NCBI GenBank assembly: GCA_003599145.1
Contig: QZIT01000006.1
Span: 62,001 to 126,000, forward strand
DNA: 64,000 nucleotides
Direction of reading: 5' to 3'
DNA from: Candidatus Woesearchaeota archaeon
GTDB lineage: Archaea > Nanobdellota > Nanobdellia > Woesearchaeales > UBA9642
Shown: positions 51,586 to 59,771 of the stretch, in pieces
How positions within the stretch are numbered: position 1 is the first letter of the stretch
Layout: every line of letters starts with the position of its first letter
Position numbers and translations under genes: made by a program
The notes under the pieces: model-generated
The model's input: the letters and a program-made list of their open reading frames with translations, nothing else
Databases searched by the model: none
Told to the model about the DNA's origin: nothing

Positions 51586-53340
51586 ATGTTAGAACAAACA
51601 CTTGTTAACTTAGGCATACTCTTCTTATTCGTAGTTATAGGAGGCATTATTGCAACCCGCTTTAAACAGCCCATTGGCATAGGACTATTATTAGTAGGAG
51701 CAATCATAGGCCCTTTTGCTTTGAACTTGGTTAATGATGCCAGCTTATTAACTATTATGATAGAGTTTGGAGCTATTTTGCTGATGTTTGTTTTAGGATT
51801 GGAATCTGCTGTTTTCAAGCTTACCAGAATGGGATTTAAAGTTTTATTAATGGGACTGCTTAAAATTGGCATTTCTATTTTCATAACCTACGAAGTGCTT
51901 ACTTTGATAGGTGTAAGCAGCACAGTCGCTTTGCTTACAGGTGTTATTATTTCCATGTCCAGTACGGTTGTTATCATTAAAGTTTTGAAATCAAAAGGCC
52001 TCTATGATAGACAGGAACTTCCTTTGTTAATAGGCATCCTTATTGTTGAAGACGTTTTTTCAGTGGTTGTTTTGACGTTATTAACAAAAGCAAATGGCCC
52101 TAACCTGTTTGCAGGTTTGGAAAATCTGTTCATCGCCATGATTGTTGTCGGCATAGTTTATTTCCTTGTGCTGAAATTTGCAAAAGCCGTCATCGAATGG
52201 TTTGTCAAGCAGAGCGGAGAAGAGGCAACAACGTTTATAGCGCTTTTGACCTGCATAGGCTTCAGTTATTTTACCTATGCCATCGGATTATCTCCTGCTA
52301 TCGGCGCATTTTTAGCAGGCACTATTGTTGCATCATTGCAAAGCTCAAAAACCTTCAAAGAATCAGTCATGCCCTATACGGATATGTTTAGTGCATTGTT
52401 TTTTGTTTCTATAGGAACCATGATTAATTTTGTCTGGGTGAAAAACAATCTTCCTTTGCTTGGAATTCTCGTCATTGTCATTTTTCTTACGAGATTCATC
52501 GGTATTGGTTTAATGGGACATTTGTTTGCAAACTTCAAGAAAGAACAGGCAATCTTTGCAAGTTTAACCATGGTGGCCATAGGAGAGTTTCCTTTATTGA
52601 TGGCTCATACGCTTAACAAGCTTGGATTAGGAGTTGACTTTATTTCTCTTTCAGGCTCTCTTTTGCTCATCTCGGCAGTCATTATGTCTATCTTCATAGG
52701 TATGCATAGCCATGTCTCAACGAAAGTGTTTAGCTATCAGTTAAAAGGAGACTTGGCAAAATCAAGCAAGCTTTCTGATTATCTGAGAAGGTTTTCAGAC
52801 GAGCTTGACATTGAAACAGTAAACACCAGAAAATTAAAAAGCTTGACAGGAAAATTTGGATTGCTTTTCGTTGTTTTAATCTTTGCATTGATTGGTGTAC
52901 ACAAGCTGTTTGTTTTGTTAGCTGCAAATCATGTTTCTCTTGGTTATTTTATTTTGATAGGTGTTGCAGCATTAGCGCTTATAGGCTATCTTGTCTATAA
53001 CCTCAATAAACTGAGAAAACAAGTGCACGACACGCTGTTGCTTATCGTTTCTTCTCTTGACGGAACATCAACAAGTAAAAGAAGCCATTATGTGCTTAAT
53101 ACGCTTATCAGAACCATGATGCTTTTCTTTTTTGCACTTGCAAGCCCATTGGTTATTGCGATTTTCCACCTTCCAGGATGGACTAACTTTATATCGCTGG
53201 CAATTTTGGTTTTTGTTGTTTTCAAAATGATGAAAGTGATGAACTTTATCCATTCAAGCAATTTCACTAAATCATTTCCAAAATACAAGAAATTTACCGA
53301 TGTAAGGCCGAAGGGAAGCTATTACGATAAACTAGAGTGA
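51586..53340 (+). CDS. CPA2-family cation/proton antiporter with extra C-terminal membrane domain
   Basis: 584 residues. Residues 1-385 are the KefB/NapA-like antiporter core (LLMFVLGLESAVFKLTR, VEDVFSVVVLTLLT, LSPAIGAFLAGTIVA). Usually a RCK/TrkA_N domain follows; here a short charged linker (about 385-425) is followed by further hydrophobic helices (430-560) and a basic tail. It probably exchanges K+ or Na+ for H+. Possible regulatory repeats lie upstream. Confidence 0.87.
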   Translation: MLEQTLVNLGILFLFVVIGGIIATRFKQPIGIGLLLVGAIIGPFALNLVNDASLLTIMIEFGAILLMFVLGLESAVFKLTRMGFKVLLMGLLKIGISIFITYEVLTLIGVSSTVALLTGVIISMSSTVVIIKVLKSKGLYDRQELPLLIGILIVEDVFSVVVLTLLTKANGPNLFAGLENLFIAMIVVGIVYFLVLKFAKAVIEWFVKQSGEEATTFIALLTCIGFSYFTYAIGLSPAIGAFLAGTIVASLQSSKTFKESVMPYTDMFSALFFVSIGTMINFVWVKNNLPLLGILVIVIFLTRFIGIGLMGHLFANFKKEQAIFASLTMVAIGEFPLLMAHTLNKLGLGVDFISLSGSLLLISAVIMSIFIGMHSHVSTKVFSYQLKGDLAKSSKLSDYLRRFSDELDIETVNTRKLKSLTGKFGLLFVVLIFALIGVHKLFVLLAANHVSLGYFILIGVAALALIGYLVYNLNKLRKQVHDTLLLIVSSLDGTSTSKRSHYVLNTLIRTMMLFFFALASPLVIAIFHLPGWTNFISLAILVFVVFKMMKVMNFIHSSNFTKSFPKYKKFTDVRPKGSYYDKLE

Positions 53341-53850
53341 TTATTTCTGATGATGTATCTTTGCGTATTTCGTGTCAATAAACGCAGAATCTGGAAAAAG
53401 TGAAGAGAGATCAGTTCTTTGCCATCCCCACCATCTTCGTACATGGTCTCTTCTGTATCCTGTCAACGGAGGAAATTCTCCTGCAAGATGAATTTTAACC
53501 GTAGATTTGGGAATAACAAGCGTATCTAAGCTGTCTTCGTCTTCAAAAATGGCAACAGGATTAGGAAAAATAGCCTTCATCATCCAATAGGGATCTCCTG
53601 GTTCATGGTCTGAGCTGAAGCGATAATGCTCTATTCCTGTCTGCAGATAGATTTTTGCAATGACAGCATCAGGAACTCCCCATAATCCAAGGGTTTTTAC
53701 AGCAATATCCATCTCTTCTGAACGGTGAACAATGACTCCTCTGAACGGATTTTCAATAGGTTCTGTGTTTTCAGTGCGATTTGCAAGAACAAGGGCATCC
53801 ATGCTGGTGATTCTATTCAAATACTCAATAAATGTTTGGGCAAGTTGCAT
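53341..53850 (-). CDS. Hypothetical protein, 169 aa
   Basis: A soluble protein with Trp-rich stretch DHVRRWWGWQRTD and no recognised family. Abuts the antiporter stop (convergent, no gap). Promoter-like TTTATAAAT at about 53873-53882 is 25 nt before the ATG. Confidence 0.65.
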   Translation of the reverse strand: MQLAQTFIEYLNRITSMDALVLANRTENTEPIENPFRGVIVHRSEEMDIAVKTLGLWGVPDAVIAKIYLQTGIEHYRFSSDHEPGDPYWMMKAIFPNPVAIFEDEDSLDTLVIPKSTVKIHLAGEFPPLTGYRRDHVRRWWGWQRTDLSSLFPDSAFIDTKYAKIHHQK

Positions 53851-53880
53851 GCCTGCAGAATTGTTTCTGATTTTATAAAT

Positions 53881-54291
53881 TTATTCCCCTATAATCTTTA
53901 TCAGCACTCTTTTTTTGCGCCTGCCGTCAAATTCTCCATAAAATATTGCCTCCCAAGGTCCTAAATCGAGTTTTCCTTTGGTTATGGCAATAATAACTTC
54001 TCTTCCCATGATGGTTCTTTTCAGATGGGCATCTGCGTTGGTTTCGCCTGTTGCGTGATGATGATAGTTTCCAGAAGGCGCAAGCTTTTCAAGCCAGAGA
54101 GAAAAATCCTTTAACAATCCAGATTCGTGGTCATTGATAAACACGCTGGAAGTGATGTGCATGGCATTCACAAGGCACATGCCTTCTTGGATATTGCTTT
54201 TCCTTACAGCGTCTTCAATATCAGGGGTAATATGGATAAAATCGCGCTCTTTTTCGGTATGCATCCAGAGATAGTGGGTAAAGGTTTTCAT
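53881..54291 (-). CDS. YjbQ/UPF0047 family protein
   Basis: 136 residues with the conserved [19 protein letters not shown], a His-rich [17 protein letters not shown] and [20 protein letters not shown]. The fold forms trimers; E. coli YjbQ has weak thiamine phosphate synthase activity. The in vivo role is unclear. Directly downstream of the terminator at 54299. Confidence 0.93.
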   Translation of the reverse strand: MKTFTHYLWMHTEKERDFIHITPDIEDAVRKSNIQEGMCLVNAMHITSSVFINDHESGLLKDFSLWLEKLAPSGNYHHHATGETNADAHLKRTIMGREVIIAITKGKLDLGPWEAIFYGEFDGRRKKRVLIKIIGE

Positions 54292-54298
54292 GAGAATT

Positions 54299-54331
54299 TA
54301 AAAAAAAAAGGCTGACCCGCAAACGGCCAGC
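54299..54331 (-). terminator. Hairpin plus U-tract terminator
   Basis: On the minus strand GCTGGCC-GTTTGCG-GGTCAGC forms a 7-bp stem (one G-U pair), directly followed by C-C and about 12 T residues. It lies 16 nt after the stop of the micro-ORF at 54347. This resembles a bacterial intrinsic terminator. Confidence 0.6.
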
Positions 54332-54346
54332 AAAACTTGTAAGAAC

Positions 54347-54385
54347 TTATCTTTTCTTTTTAGCTGCTTTTTTTTTCTTTGCCAT
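54347..54385 (-). CDS. Lys-rich 12-residue micro-ORF
   Basis: ATG at 54383-54385, TAA at 54347-54349; the peptide is MAKKKKAAKKKR. AGGTGA lies 6-7 nt upstream, a TATA-like ATTTAAATATAAG at about 54425-54441 is in the right place for a promoter, and a hairpin terminator follows at 54299. The full set of signals around so short an ORF argues that the unit is expressed. The peptide could bind nucleic acid; alternatively the RNA is the product. Confidence 0.5.
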   Translation of the reverse strand: MAKKKKAAKKKR

Positions 54386-54658
54386 TTGTTTTCACCTACT
54401 TAATTATTTATTTTATTTATGGAGATACTTATATTTAAATGTTTTGTTTTTCAGAATTTTTTTTTCAGAATTTTTTTTTTGATTTTGGTGAAATTCTTTT
54501 CTTTTTTGATTTTTTTTCTCTTTTCCGGTGTTTTTGCTTAAAGATTTTCGTTATTCTGAATTTTTATTTTTTGATGAGAATGCGGGTAATCACTCTTTCT
54601 CTCGTTATCAGCAAGAAAAACAAGAGAAAAATAAAAATTTTCTATAAAGAAAAAAAAA
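54386..54658. other. AT-rich intergenic region
   Basis: It holds the promoter of the micro-ORF (about 54425-54441), long T-rich runs and poly-A stretches near 54613-54658. A plus-strand ORF here (54439-54741) is low-complexity Phe and is not accepted. No RNA gene is evident. Confidence 0.4.
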
Positions 54659-55630
54659 TTACTGGTAGCTTATTCTTGAAATGTCGTGGACGTACGTCAG
54701 CATCATCTGCAGTCGCTGCATTAGTAGTTGTTGCTGCTTGAATACGGTTTCCTGATCTTCCCAGTCTTCAATTTTGTTTTTAATCATCGAACGCTTTTTG
54801 GCAATTTCAAAAGCGATGGAGCGGTCTTTCTTGTAGTAGGACTTCATCGCATTGACATAGACGTTCTCAATTTGGGTAAACAGCTCGAAGATTTTTCTCA
54901 CTGCTTCTTTCTGCTTTTCTGTTTTGACATCTTCTCTGGATTTTTCAACCAATCGGGCAATGCGTTTGACTTCATCTCCTATTTTTTCAACAAGTTTGAC
55001 GATGTCGTACAATTCTAACAGATAATGGGGCATCAGTTTGTTCTTTTTGATGAAATTCGTGTCATCAATGCCGTATCTGATGGTTCTTAGGGCCAAAAAC
55101 GTCAATCGGTTAATGTCTCTGTCTCTTGAATTAAAGACTTCGTCAACTTTTTTCCCTTCTTCGTGCATGGTTTTGAGGTCATACATCATCGATCTGAGAA
55201 TCATGTCCACTTTTCTGACGATGTTGGTGATGGAAATATTGTCCATGTCAAGAAAGTCTTTTGCGGTTATTCTCTTGCTGGTCTGTTCCATAATTTCAAG
55301 CGCAACAAGGTTGTTGATGATGTCTCTTATGCCAAGAGATTTTTCAGAAAGGTCGTCTCCCGTAATGACGATGTTGTGGTAATTGTTGATGTATGCTGCG
55401 GTGATTTCTCTTTGGATATGAAAAATGTCTTTGTTGTTGATATCAATAGTTATGCTCTTTTTCTCCTTTTTTATCTCGGTTAGCTTTGGAGTGAGCAAAA
55501 TTTCCCCGTTGTTGCTCATGTCCAAATACACAGGGTCGCCTTTTTTCAGGTTATGCTGATCTATCCAGTCTTTAGGCAAAGAAATAACAAATGAGGAATT
55601 GCCGAACTTAATCATCTTTCTGTATTCCAT
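54659..55630 (-). CDS. AbrB-PhoU-like regulator (second of three)
   Basis: 323 residues from the ATG ending at 55630 (MEYRKMIKFGNSSFVISLPK), which follows GAGGGGTGA. AbrB-type domain at 1-48, PhoU-like helical bundle at about 80-320 with repeated 'RDIINNLVALEIMEQ' and 'DEVKRIARLVEKS' helices. It is more divergent from the other two, which resemble each other in length. Divergent from the small acidic gene at 55740. Confidence 0.82.
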   Translation of the reverse strand: MEYRKMIKFGNSSFVISLPKDWIDQHNLKKGDPVYLDMSNNGEILLTPKLTEIKKEKKSITIDINNKDIFHIQREITAAYINNYHNIVITGDDLSEKSLGIRDIINNLVALEIMEQTSKRITAKDFLDMDNISITNIVRKVDMILRSMMYDLKTMHEEGKKVDEVFNSRDRDINRLTFLALRTIRYGIDDTNFIKKNKLMPHYLLELYDIVKLVEKIGDEVKRIARLVEKSREDVKTEKQKEAVRKIFELFTQIENVYVNAMKSYYKKDRSIAFEIAKKRSMIKNKIEDWEDQETVFKQQQLLMQRLQMMLTYVHDISRISYQ

Positions 55631-55739
55631 GCGAATCACCCCTCAAAGCATATACTGAATATATGCCATATATAATATAGAGAATAACTATATATTTATA
55701 AATGTTATTACTAGTTATATAACCTATGGGGGTGGTAGC

Positions 55740-55880
55740 ATGGAAGAACAACTGTTTGATGAGGATGTTATCGACGACCTTGACTTTTACTCTGAAGACA
55801 TCATCGAGAAATTGCTTGAATACGACGAGCTTACCGGCGAAGAAGCCGCATTCATGCGTGGCTATGAAGAGGAAATATAG
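55740..55880 (+). CDS. Small acidic protein, 46 aa
   Basis: ATG at 55740 to TAG at 55878. It begins MEEQLFDEDVIDDLDFYSED and is strongly acidic with one helix. GGGGGTGG precedes the ATG and a TATA-like stretch (about 55700-55720) lies upstream. It may bind the neighbouring regulators or act as a DNA mimic; no family recognised. Confidence 0.6.
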   Translation: MEEQLFDEDVIDDLDFYSEDIIEKLLEYDELTGEEAAFMRGYEEEI

Positions 55881-55901
55881 TCTGGTATATTTTTTCTTTT
55901 T

Positions 55902-56354
55902 TTAGAATATCCTATCGGGGTTTGCTAAAAAGCACTCTCTTTTGAGCTCTTCTATGATATAATAGGCCTTTTTATCCAGTATTCTGAACTTGACTTCAAG
56001 CTGCTCAAGAAAGTCTTCCATATCTTTGACGGTTTCAAAGACAGATTCAAGCATGAAGTCGTAGCCGTTGTTGATTTTATACAGGGAATTGATTCTTTCC
56101 TGTTTCAGCAGAATGCTTCTTACCTCTTCTCTGTGGTCTCTTTCCACTTTTAGTATGATAGTTGCCCTGCAGTGAAATCCAAGCGCAGGAAAGTTTACCA
56201 AGGTCGTATGCTTGGTAATGATCTGTCTCTTCTGGTAGCTTTTGAGCCTGTCGAACAGGGTAGAGATGGGGCAGTGGGTCTTTTTGCTGATGTCAGTCAA
56301 GGACTGTCGTGCATCTTCCCTCAAATGAACCAAAAGTAAGTCTTTCTTTTCCAT
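55902..56354 (-). CDS. Lrp/AsnC-family-like regulator (paralogue of 12202)
   Basis: 150 residues. Helix-turn-helix (LREDARQSLTDISKKTHCPISTLFDRLKSYQKRQII) and a RAM-like domain with NNGYDFMLESVF. It parallels the protein at 12202 in length and motifs, and like it is divergent from an AbrB-PhoU gene (56497). The 142-nt spacer is very AT-rich with an ATTATATAAT-type palindrome near 56402-56415. Confidence 0.8.
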   Translation of the reverse strand: MEKKDLLLVHLREDARQSLTDISKKTHCPISTLFDRLKSYQKRQIITKHTTLVNFPALGFHCRATIILKVERDHREEVRSILLKQERINSLYKINNGYDFMLESVFETVKDMEDFLEQLEVKFRILDKKAYYIIEELKRECFLANPDRIF

Positions 56355-56496
56355 GATATCACCGAAATGAGTTCTATCTGTAGAAAATATATAACTTTTT
56401 ATTATATTATATAATAATTATAAGAAATATATAAAAAAAGTATTTTTATGTAAAAAAAACGAAATATTTAAATTATCACCTTGATTACCTGCTTTC

Positions 56497-57405
56497 ATGA
56501 AGCGAAAGGTCATTCAGCTTGCAGGTAAGACGCACGTACTTTCCCTGCCGTATAAGTGGGTTCGAAAGTACAATATCAAGAAAGGGGAGGAGCTGGATAT
56601 GCTGGAAGATGGCCAGAAAATTATCATCAGCACTTCAAGTCTGCAGCAGCTCAAAAAAAAGGATATTGATGCAAAAAAATTGAAGATTATTCTTGCGCGA
56701 TTGATTGGAGCAGTATACAAAGCAGGCTTTGATGAGATAGAAGTGCGCTATGAAAATGCAGAACAGTACAGCAGCATCAAGAAATGCCTCGATAGAACAT
56801 GCATAGGGATGGAAATTGTGGAGCACGGCAATAACAGAGTATTGATCAAGAATATCTCGCTTCCGCAGGCAGACCAGTTTGACAACGTTTTAAGAAGGCT
56901 TTTTCTGTCTCTTTTGGCCATGGCAGATGATGGTTTAGATGCAGCAACCAAAAAAAATGAGGATGCGTTGCAGGAATTAATACTGCGAGATGATGCTATC
57001 AACAAGTACAGCGATTTCTGCAGGAGAATTTTAAATACTAAGGGAACAGATTCAACTATGCGGGCAGCGCCTTTGTATTATATTGTTGAACAGCTTGAAA
57101 GAATTGGCGATACCTATAGGGATATTGCTTTATTGCTGCAGGAAGAGTTTGTCGTATTTTCAAAGCCAGTCAATGCATGGTATCAGTCAGTCAATACCTA
57201 TCTGAGATCATTTTATCTGCTGTATTATAGCTTCGACCTTGAAAAAGTTGAACGTCTTGGGGAACAGTATCTTGCTCTAGAAAAATCGTTTGATAAAGTG
57301 CTGAAGCAGGCAACGAAAAAAGAGTCTATTTTTGTTTTTTATTTAAAAAAAATACTTGAAGATGTATGGGATATGAATGGAGCATTATTAACTGCAAAGC
57401 TCTAA
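56497..57405 (+). CDS. AbrB-PhoU-like regulator (third of three)
   Basis: 302 residues. AbrB-type domain at 1-45 (MKRKVIQLAGKTHVLSLPYK, WVRKYNIKKGEELDMLED), then a PhoU-like helical domain to the end. It closely matches the protein at 11121 in layout and opening (MKRKV.L.G..TL/VLSLP). The ATG follows ATATTTAAATT at the distance of a leaderless promoter. Role unknown, probably transcription control. Confidence 0.82.
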   Translation: MKRKVIQLAGKTHVLSLPYKWVRKYNIKKGEELDMLEDGQKIIISTSSLQQLKKKDIDAKKLKIILARLIGAVYKAGFDEIEVRYENAEQYSSIKKCLDRTCIGMEIVEHGNNRVLIKNISLPQADQFDNVLRRLFLSLLAMADDGLDAATKKNEDALQELILRDDAINKYSDFCRRILNTKGTDSTMRAAPLYYIVEQLERIGDTYRDIALLLQEEFVVFSKPVNAWYQSVNTYLRSFYLLYYSFDLEKVERLGEQYLALEKSFDKVLKQATKKESIFVFYLKKILEDVWDMNGALLTAKL

Positions 57406-57464
57406 GCCCTTTTCTAAAATTATATAACTATAAGCAAAATCATTAAGTAAGTTTCTTTTCTTTT

Positions 57465-57980
57465 ATGAGCATGCATATCGCCATAGCATTTACTGCAATA
57501 GCAGATACGGTAAAATTACAGCAGGACTTTTTCAGCAAAGTGTACAATAAAAAAGTTTCTGCTTCGCACTGTTCAGGACAGCATATTGCCAAAGCAGGAA
57601 TTGCATTGAAAGAATATCAGGAAATTTTAGCCATGATTTATGAGTCCAAGCTTATCTTAAAGGCAAATCTCTCTGAGCACGCAAAACAGGTGATGAACCA
57701 AATAAGCAAAACTTCTAAGGTGTTTATTGTGGGAAAAAATGCCCAGGAAGCCTTCTTTGCAAAGGAGTTTTTAAGATTGCAAGGCATTGATTTCTACCTT
57801 TTTGTGGTTGAAAGCAAGGAATTCATGAAAAAATACGACCTTGATGTTTTTTTAACAGACGAATTGCTTGAGGGAGAGCATATTTTCATTCTTGATAGGC
57901 CTTACAATAAAAACTATAGAAAACTCAACAGGGTAGCATCCTTTCAGGACTTTTTTGAAAAAATAAAAAAATTAAATTAA
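57465..57980 (+). CDS. HAD/NT5C-like protein with degenerate catalytic motif
   Basis: 171 residues. The layout follows 5'-nucleotidase (NT5C) HAD proteins: an N-terminal strand, a cap helix, SKVFIVG, LRLQGIDFYLFVVESKEFMKK, VFLTDELL, and the closing ILDRPYNKNYRKLNRV. However motif I, normally DxDGT, reads AIAFTAIADT (Ala8, Thr10), so both catalytic Asp are missing and the late acidic pair is reduced. It is therefore probably a binding or regulatory protein. Convergent with the NYN gene, with a 9-nt overlap. Confidence 0.7.
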   Translation: MSMHIAIAFTAIADTVKLQQDFFSKVYNKKVSASHCSGQHIAKAGIALKEYQEILAMIYESKLILKANLSEHAKQVMNQISKTSKVFIVGKNAQEAFFAKEFLRLQGIDFYLFVVESKEFMKKYDLDVFLTDELLEGEHIFILDRPYNKNYRKLNRVASFQDFFEKIKKLN

Positions 57981-58460
57981 AAACTTTCTGTCCAAGGGAA
58001 AATAATCATCCACTTCATCAATCAGTTTGTTGCTGGTCGTTTCCTTGAAAGCCATAAGCTCTACTCTCACTCCCATGGCTTCCTGTAGGTATTTCACTAA
58101 GGGAATGAAATCCCCATCACCGCTGACTAAAACAAGAACATCCACCTTTTGCGACAGCTTAAGCGCATCCATGGCAATGCCGATATCCCAGTCGCCTTTT
58201 TTTGCTCCTCCCAAAAACACCTGCAAGTCCTTTGCCTTGACTTCATAGCCGAAACTTTGGAGGGCTTCAAAAAAATTAATCTCTTCTTTGATGTCTGCCT
58301 TGATAACATAGGCAATCGCTCTTATCAACTGTCTTTCTCCCACTGCTTTTTTCAAAACACTGCCAAAATTTACTTTTCGTTTATGAATATTTTTTGCGCT
58401 GTAATACATGTTCTGTACGTCAACTAAAACAGCAATTCTCTGATTTTTATATTTGTCCAT
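57972..58460 (-). CDS. NYN/LabA-type (PIN-like) nuclease domain protein
   Basis: 162 residues. NYN motifs: VLVDVQNMYYSA (Asp14, Asn17), KKGDWDIGIAMDALKL, and LVSGDGDFIPLVKYL, giving the acidic metal site of PIN-like nucleases. It probably cuts RNA. It follows a Zn-ribbon gene by 3 nt, so the two are co-transcribed and might act together. Confidence 0.9.
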   Translation of the reverse strand: MDKYKNQRIAVLVDVQNMYYSAKNIHKRKVNFGSVLKKAVGERQLIRAIAYVIKADIKEEINFFEALQSFGYEVKAKDLQVFLGGAKKGDWDIGIAMDALKLSQKVDVLVLVSGDGDFIPLVKYLQEAMGVRVELMAFKETTSNKLIDEVDDYFPLDRKFLI

Positions 58461-58463
58461 GCG

Positions 58464-58703
58464 TCACCTCTTTAGGTCTCTTGTTTTGTAATTCTCAGTA
58501 GTCTCATAAACCTTTTTGAGCTTTTTCCTTTCGACGGTTGCAATTATTTTTTTCTTCACTTCTTTCTCTACATGTTCCTTGCTTACCTGCAATTCCTTTT
58601 TTTTATACAGCAGATTGCAGTGCTTGCAAAAAAAGGTGTCTTTGTCGTTTCCCTTAACATCTTGATTGCATAACGGGCATCCTTTGAGAATGGTTCTGAC
58701 CAT
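58464..58703 (-). CDS. Zinc-ribbon protein, 79 aa
   Basis: CPLC ... CKHC (residues 9-29) forms a zinc ribbon; the remainder is a basic coiled-coil-like helix. It lies directly upstream of the NYN nuclease gene and could present RNA to it. TATA-like ATTTATATG near 58728-58736 upstream. Confidence 0.75.
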   Translation of the reverse strand: MVRTILKGCPLCNQDVKGNDKDTFFCKHCNLLYKKKELQVSKEHVEKEVKKKIIATVERKKLKKVYETTENYKTRDLKR

Positions 58704-58742
58704 GCTTTCCTTGAAGTTTAGGGATTTATATGTTTTGTGTTG

Positions 58743-59129
58743 TCAATTTTTGTATACCTCTAATGCAGTAGATAGCTTTTTTCTTAAATCTGGCAAATCT
58801 TCATATTCTATGACTGTTGTCTCTGGCATTCCTTGAACCAGTTTACTAACCAGCGTTCCCTTCTCATGCAAAAGGATTCTTTTGAGGCCTAGGCAATAAG
58901 ACATTCCTATTTCAATGCCCACTCCGTGGCTTGTTTCAGAGACCTCTGCAATTAAAAGATTGCATGATTTTAACTGTTTGTAATCTCTGGTGAATATCTC
59001 TTTTGGGGAACCGCCAATTTGAAAAACAAACGCATCAAGTTTGTTATCTTTTGCAATCTTTTCTATTTCTGGCAAAAGATGCAGTCTGTTCTTTGTATGG
59101 CTAATTGGACAGGTGATGTATGCTTTCAT
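58743..59129 (-). CDS. Nucleoside 2-deoxyribosyltransferase-like protein
   Basis: 128 residues from the ATG ending at 59129 (MKAYITCPISHTKNR). The family pattern is AYITCPIS, RDYKQLKSCNLLIAEVSETSHGVGIEIGMSYCLG, which includes the catalytic-type Asp/Glu residues of the NDT/DNPH1 group. It may cleave or exchange nucleotide bases. A longer frame to 59234 lacks family similarity. Confidence 0.8.
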   Translation of the reverse strand: MKAYITCPISHTKNRLHLLPEIEKIAKDNKLDAFVFQIGGSPKEIFTRDYKQLKSCNLLIAEVSETSHGVGIEIGMSYCLGLKRILLHEKGTLVSKLVQGMPETTVIEYEDLPDLRKKLSTALEVYKN

Positions 59130-59201
59130 AGATGGTACTGCTTGGAAGAAGTTTATATGTTTTGTGCAAATCTTTAAAAATGAGAAAGGAATCCTGCAAC
59201 C

Positions 59202-59759
59202 ATGGCATTGGATGAAGACATTATAAAATTGCATGCTTTGGAAGAGCCTCTTGACGGCAGGTTTGATTCAGTACTCAAATGGCTAAAGAATGTAACTACA
59301 CAAACCATGTCTACAGCCAGTTTTTCTCCCTATGCCTATACCACTGTTTGCACAGTTTTGGAATATTTCCTTTTTGCAAGCGATACATCTTTAGAATTTT
59401 CCTCGTATAAACGTATTGCAAGAGACCTATCTCCTTTTTTTGGAAAAATTAACTCCTTTGTAGAATTCGCACACCTGCAAGATGCTATTAAACGTACTTT
59501 TTCCTCAGAAGAAGTTTTTCCTTCTTTGATTACTCTTTTAGAAGCATACAAAGACCTGCATACTCCATTTTATGAGCAAAAAGATTATGATGAAGTTGGA
59601 AATGCGTATCAATACAGCGGAGGTTCTGTCTATGCTTTTAAGGATGGAAAAATGACCAATACTGCAAGACATGGCATGCTAACTATTACCGAAACAGACT
59701 CTGTAGCACAAACAATAACCGTTTCTGTAAATGGAAACCCTGGAACGGTTTATCTTTAA
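59202..59759 (+). CDS. Hypothetical protein, 185 aa (paralogue of next gene)
   Basis: Soluble, helical in the first 130 residues, ending in a beta-rich segment (SGGSVYAFKDG, TITVSVNGNPG). The part STASFSPYAYTTVCTVLEYFL lines up with STMNAGHLPPGVYSTVYDAV in the next gene, so they are distant paralogues. No family recognised. A TATA-like CTTTAAAAA lies about 25-30 nt upstream. Confidence 0.7.
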   Translation: MALDEDIIKLHALEEPLDGRFDSVLKWLKNVTTQTMSTASFSPYAYTTVCTVLEYFLFASDTSLEFSSYKRIARDLSPFFGKINSFVEFAHLQDAIKRTFSSEEVFPSLITLLEAYKDLHTPFYEQKDYDEVGNAYQYSGGSVYAFKDGKMTNTARHGMLTITETDSVAQTITVSVNGNPGTVYL

Positions 59760-59771
59760 GAAGGTGATACT

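Noticed and set aside
54560-54620. Possible C/D-box small RNA (TGATGA-like motif)
   Set aside because: A C-box-like TTGATGA is present, but no proper CTGA D box at the right distance.
54439-54741. Plus-strand ORF of 100 aa rich in Phe
   Set aside because: It lies in T-rich low-complexity sequence and runs into the antisense of an AbrB-PhoU gene; composition is not protein-like.
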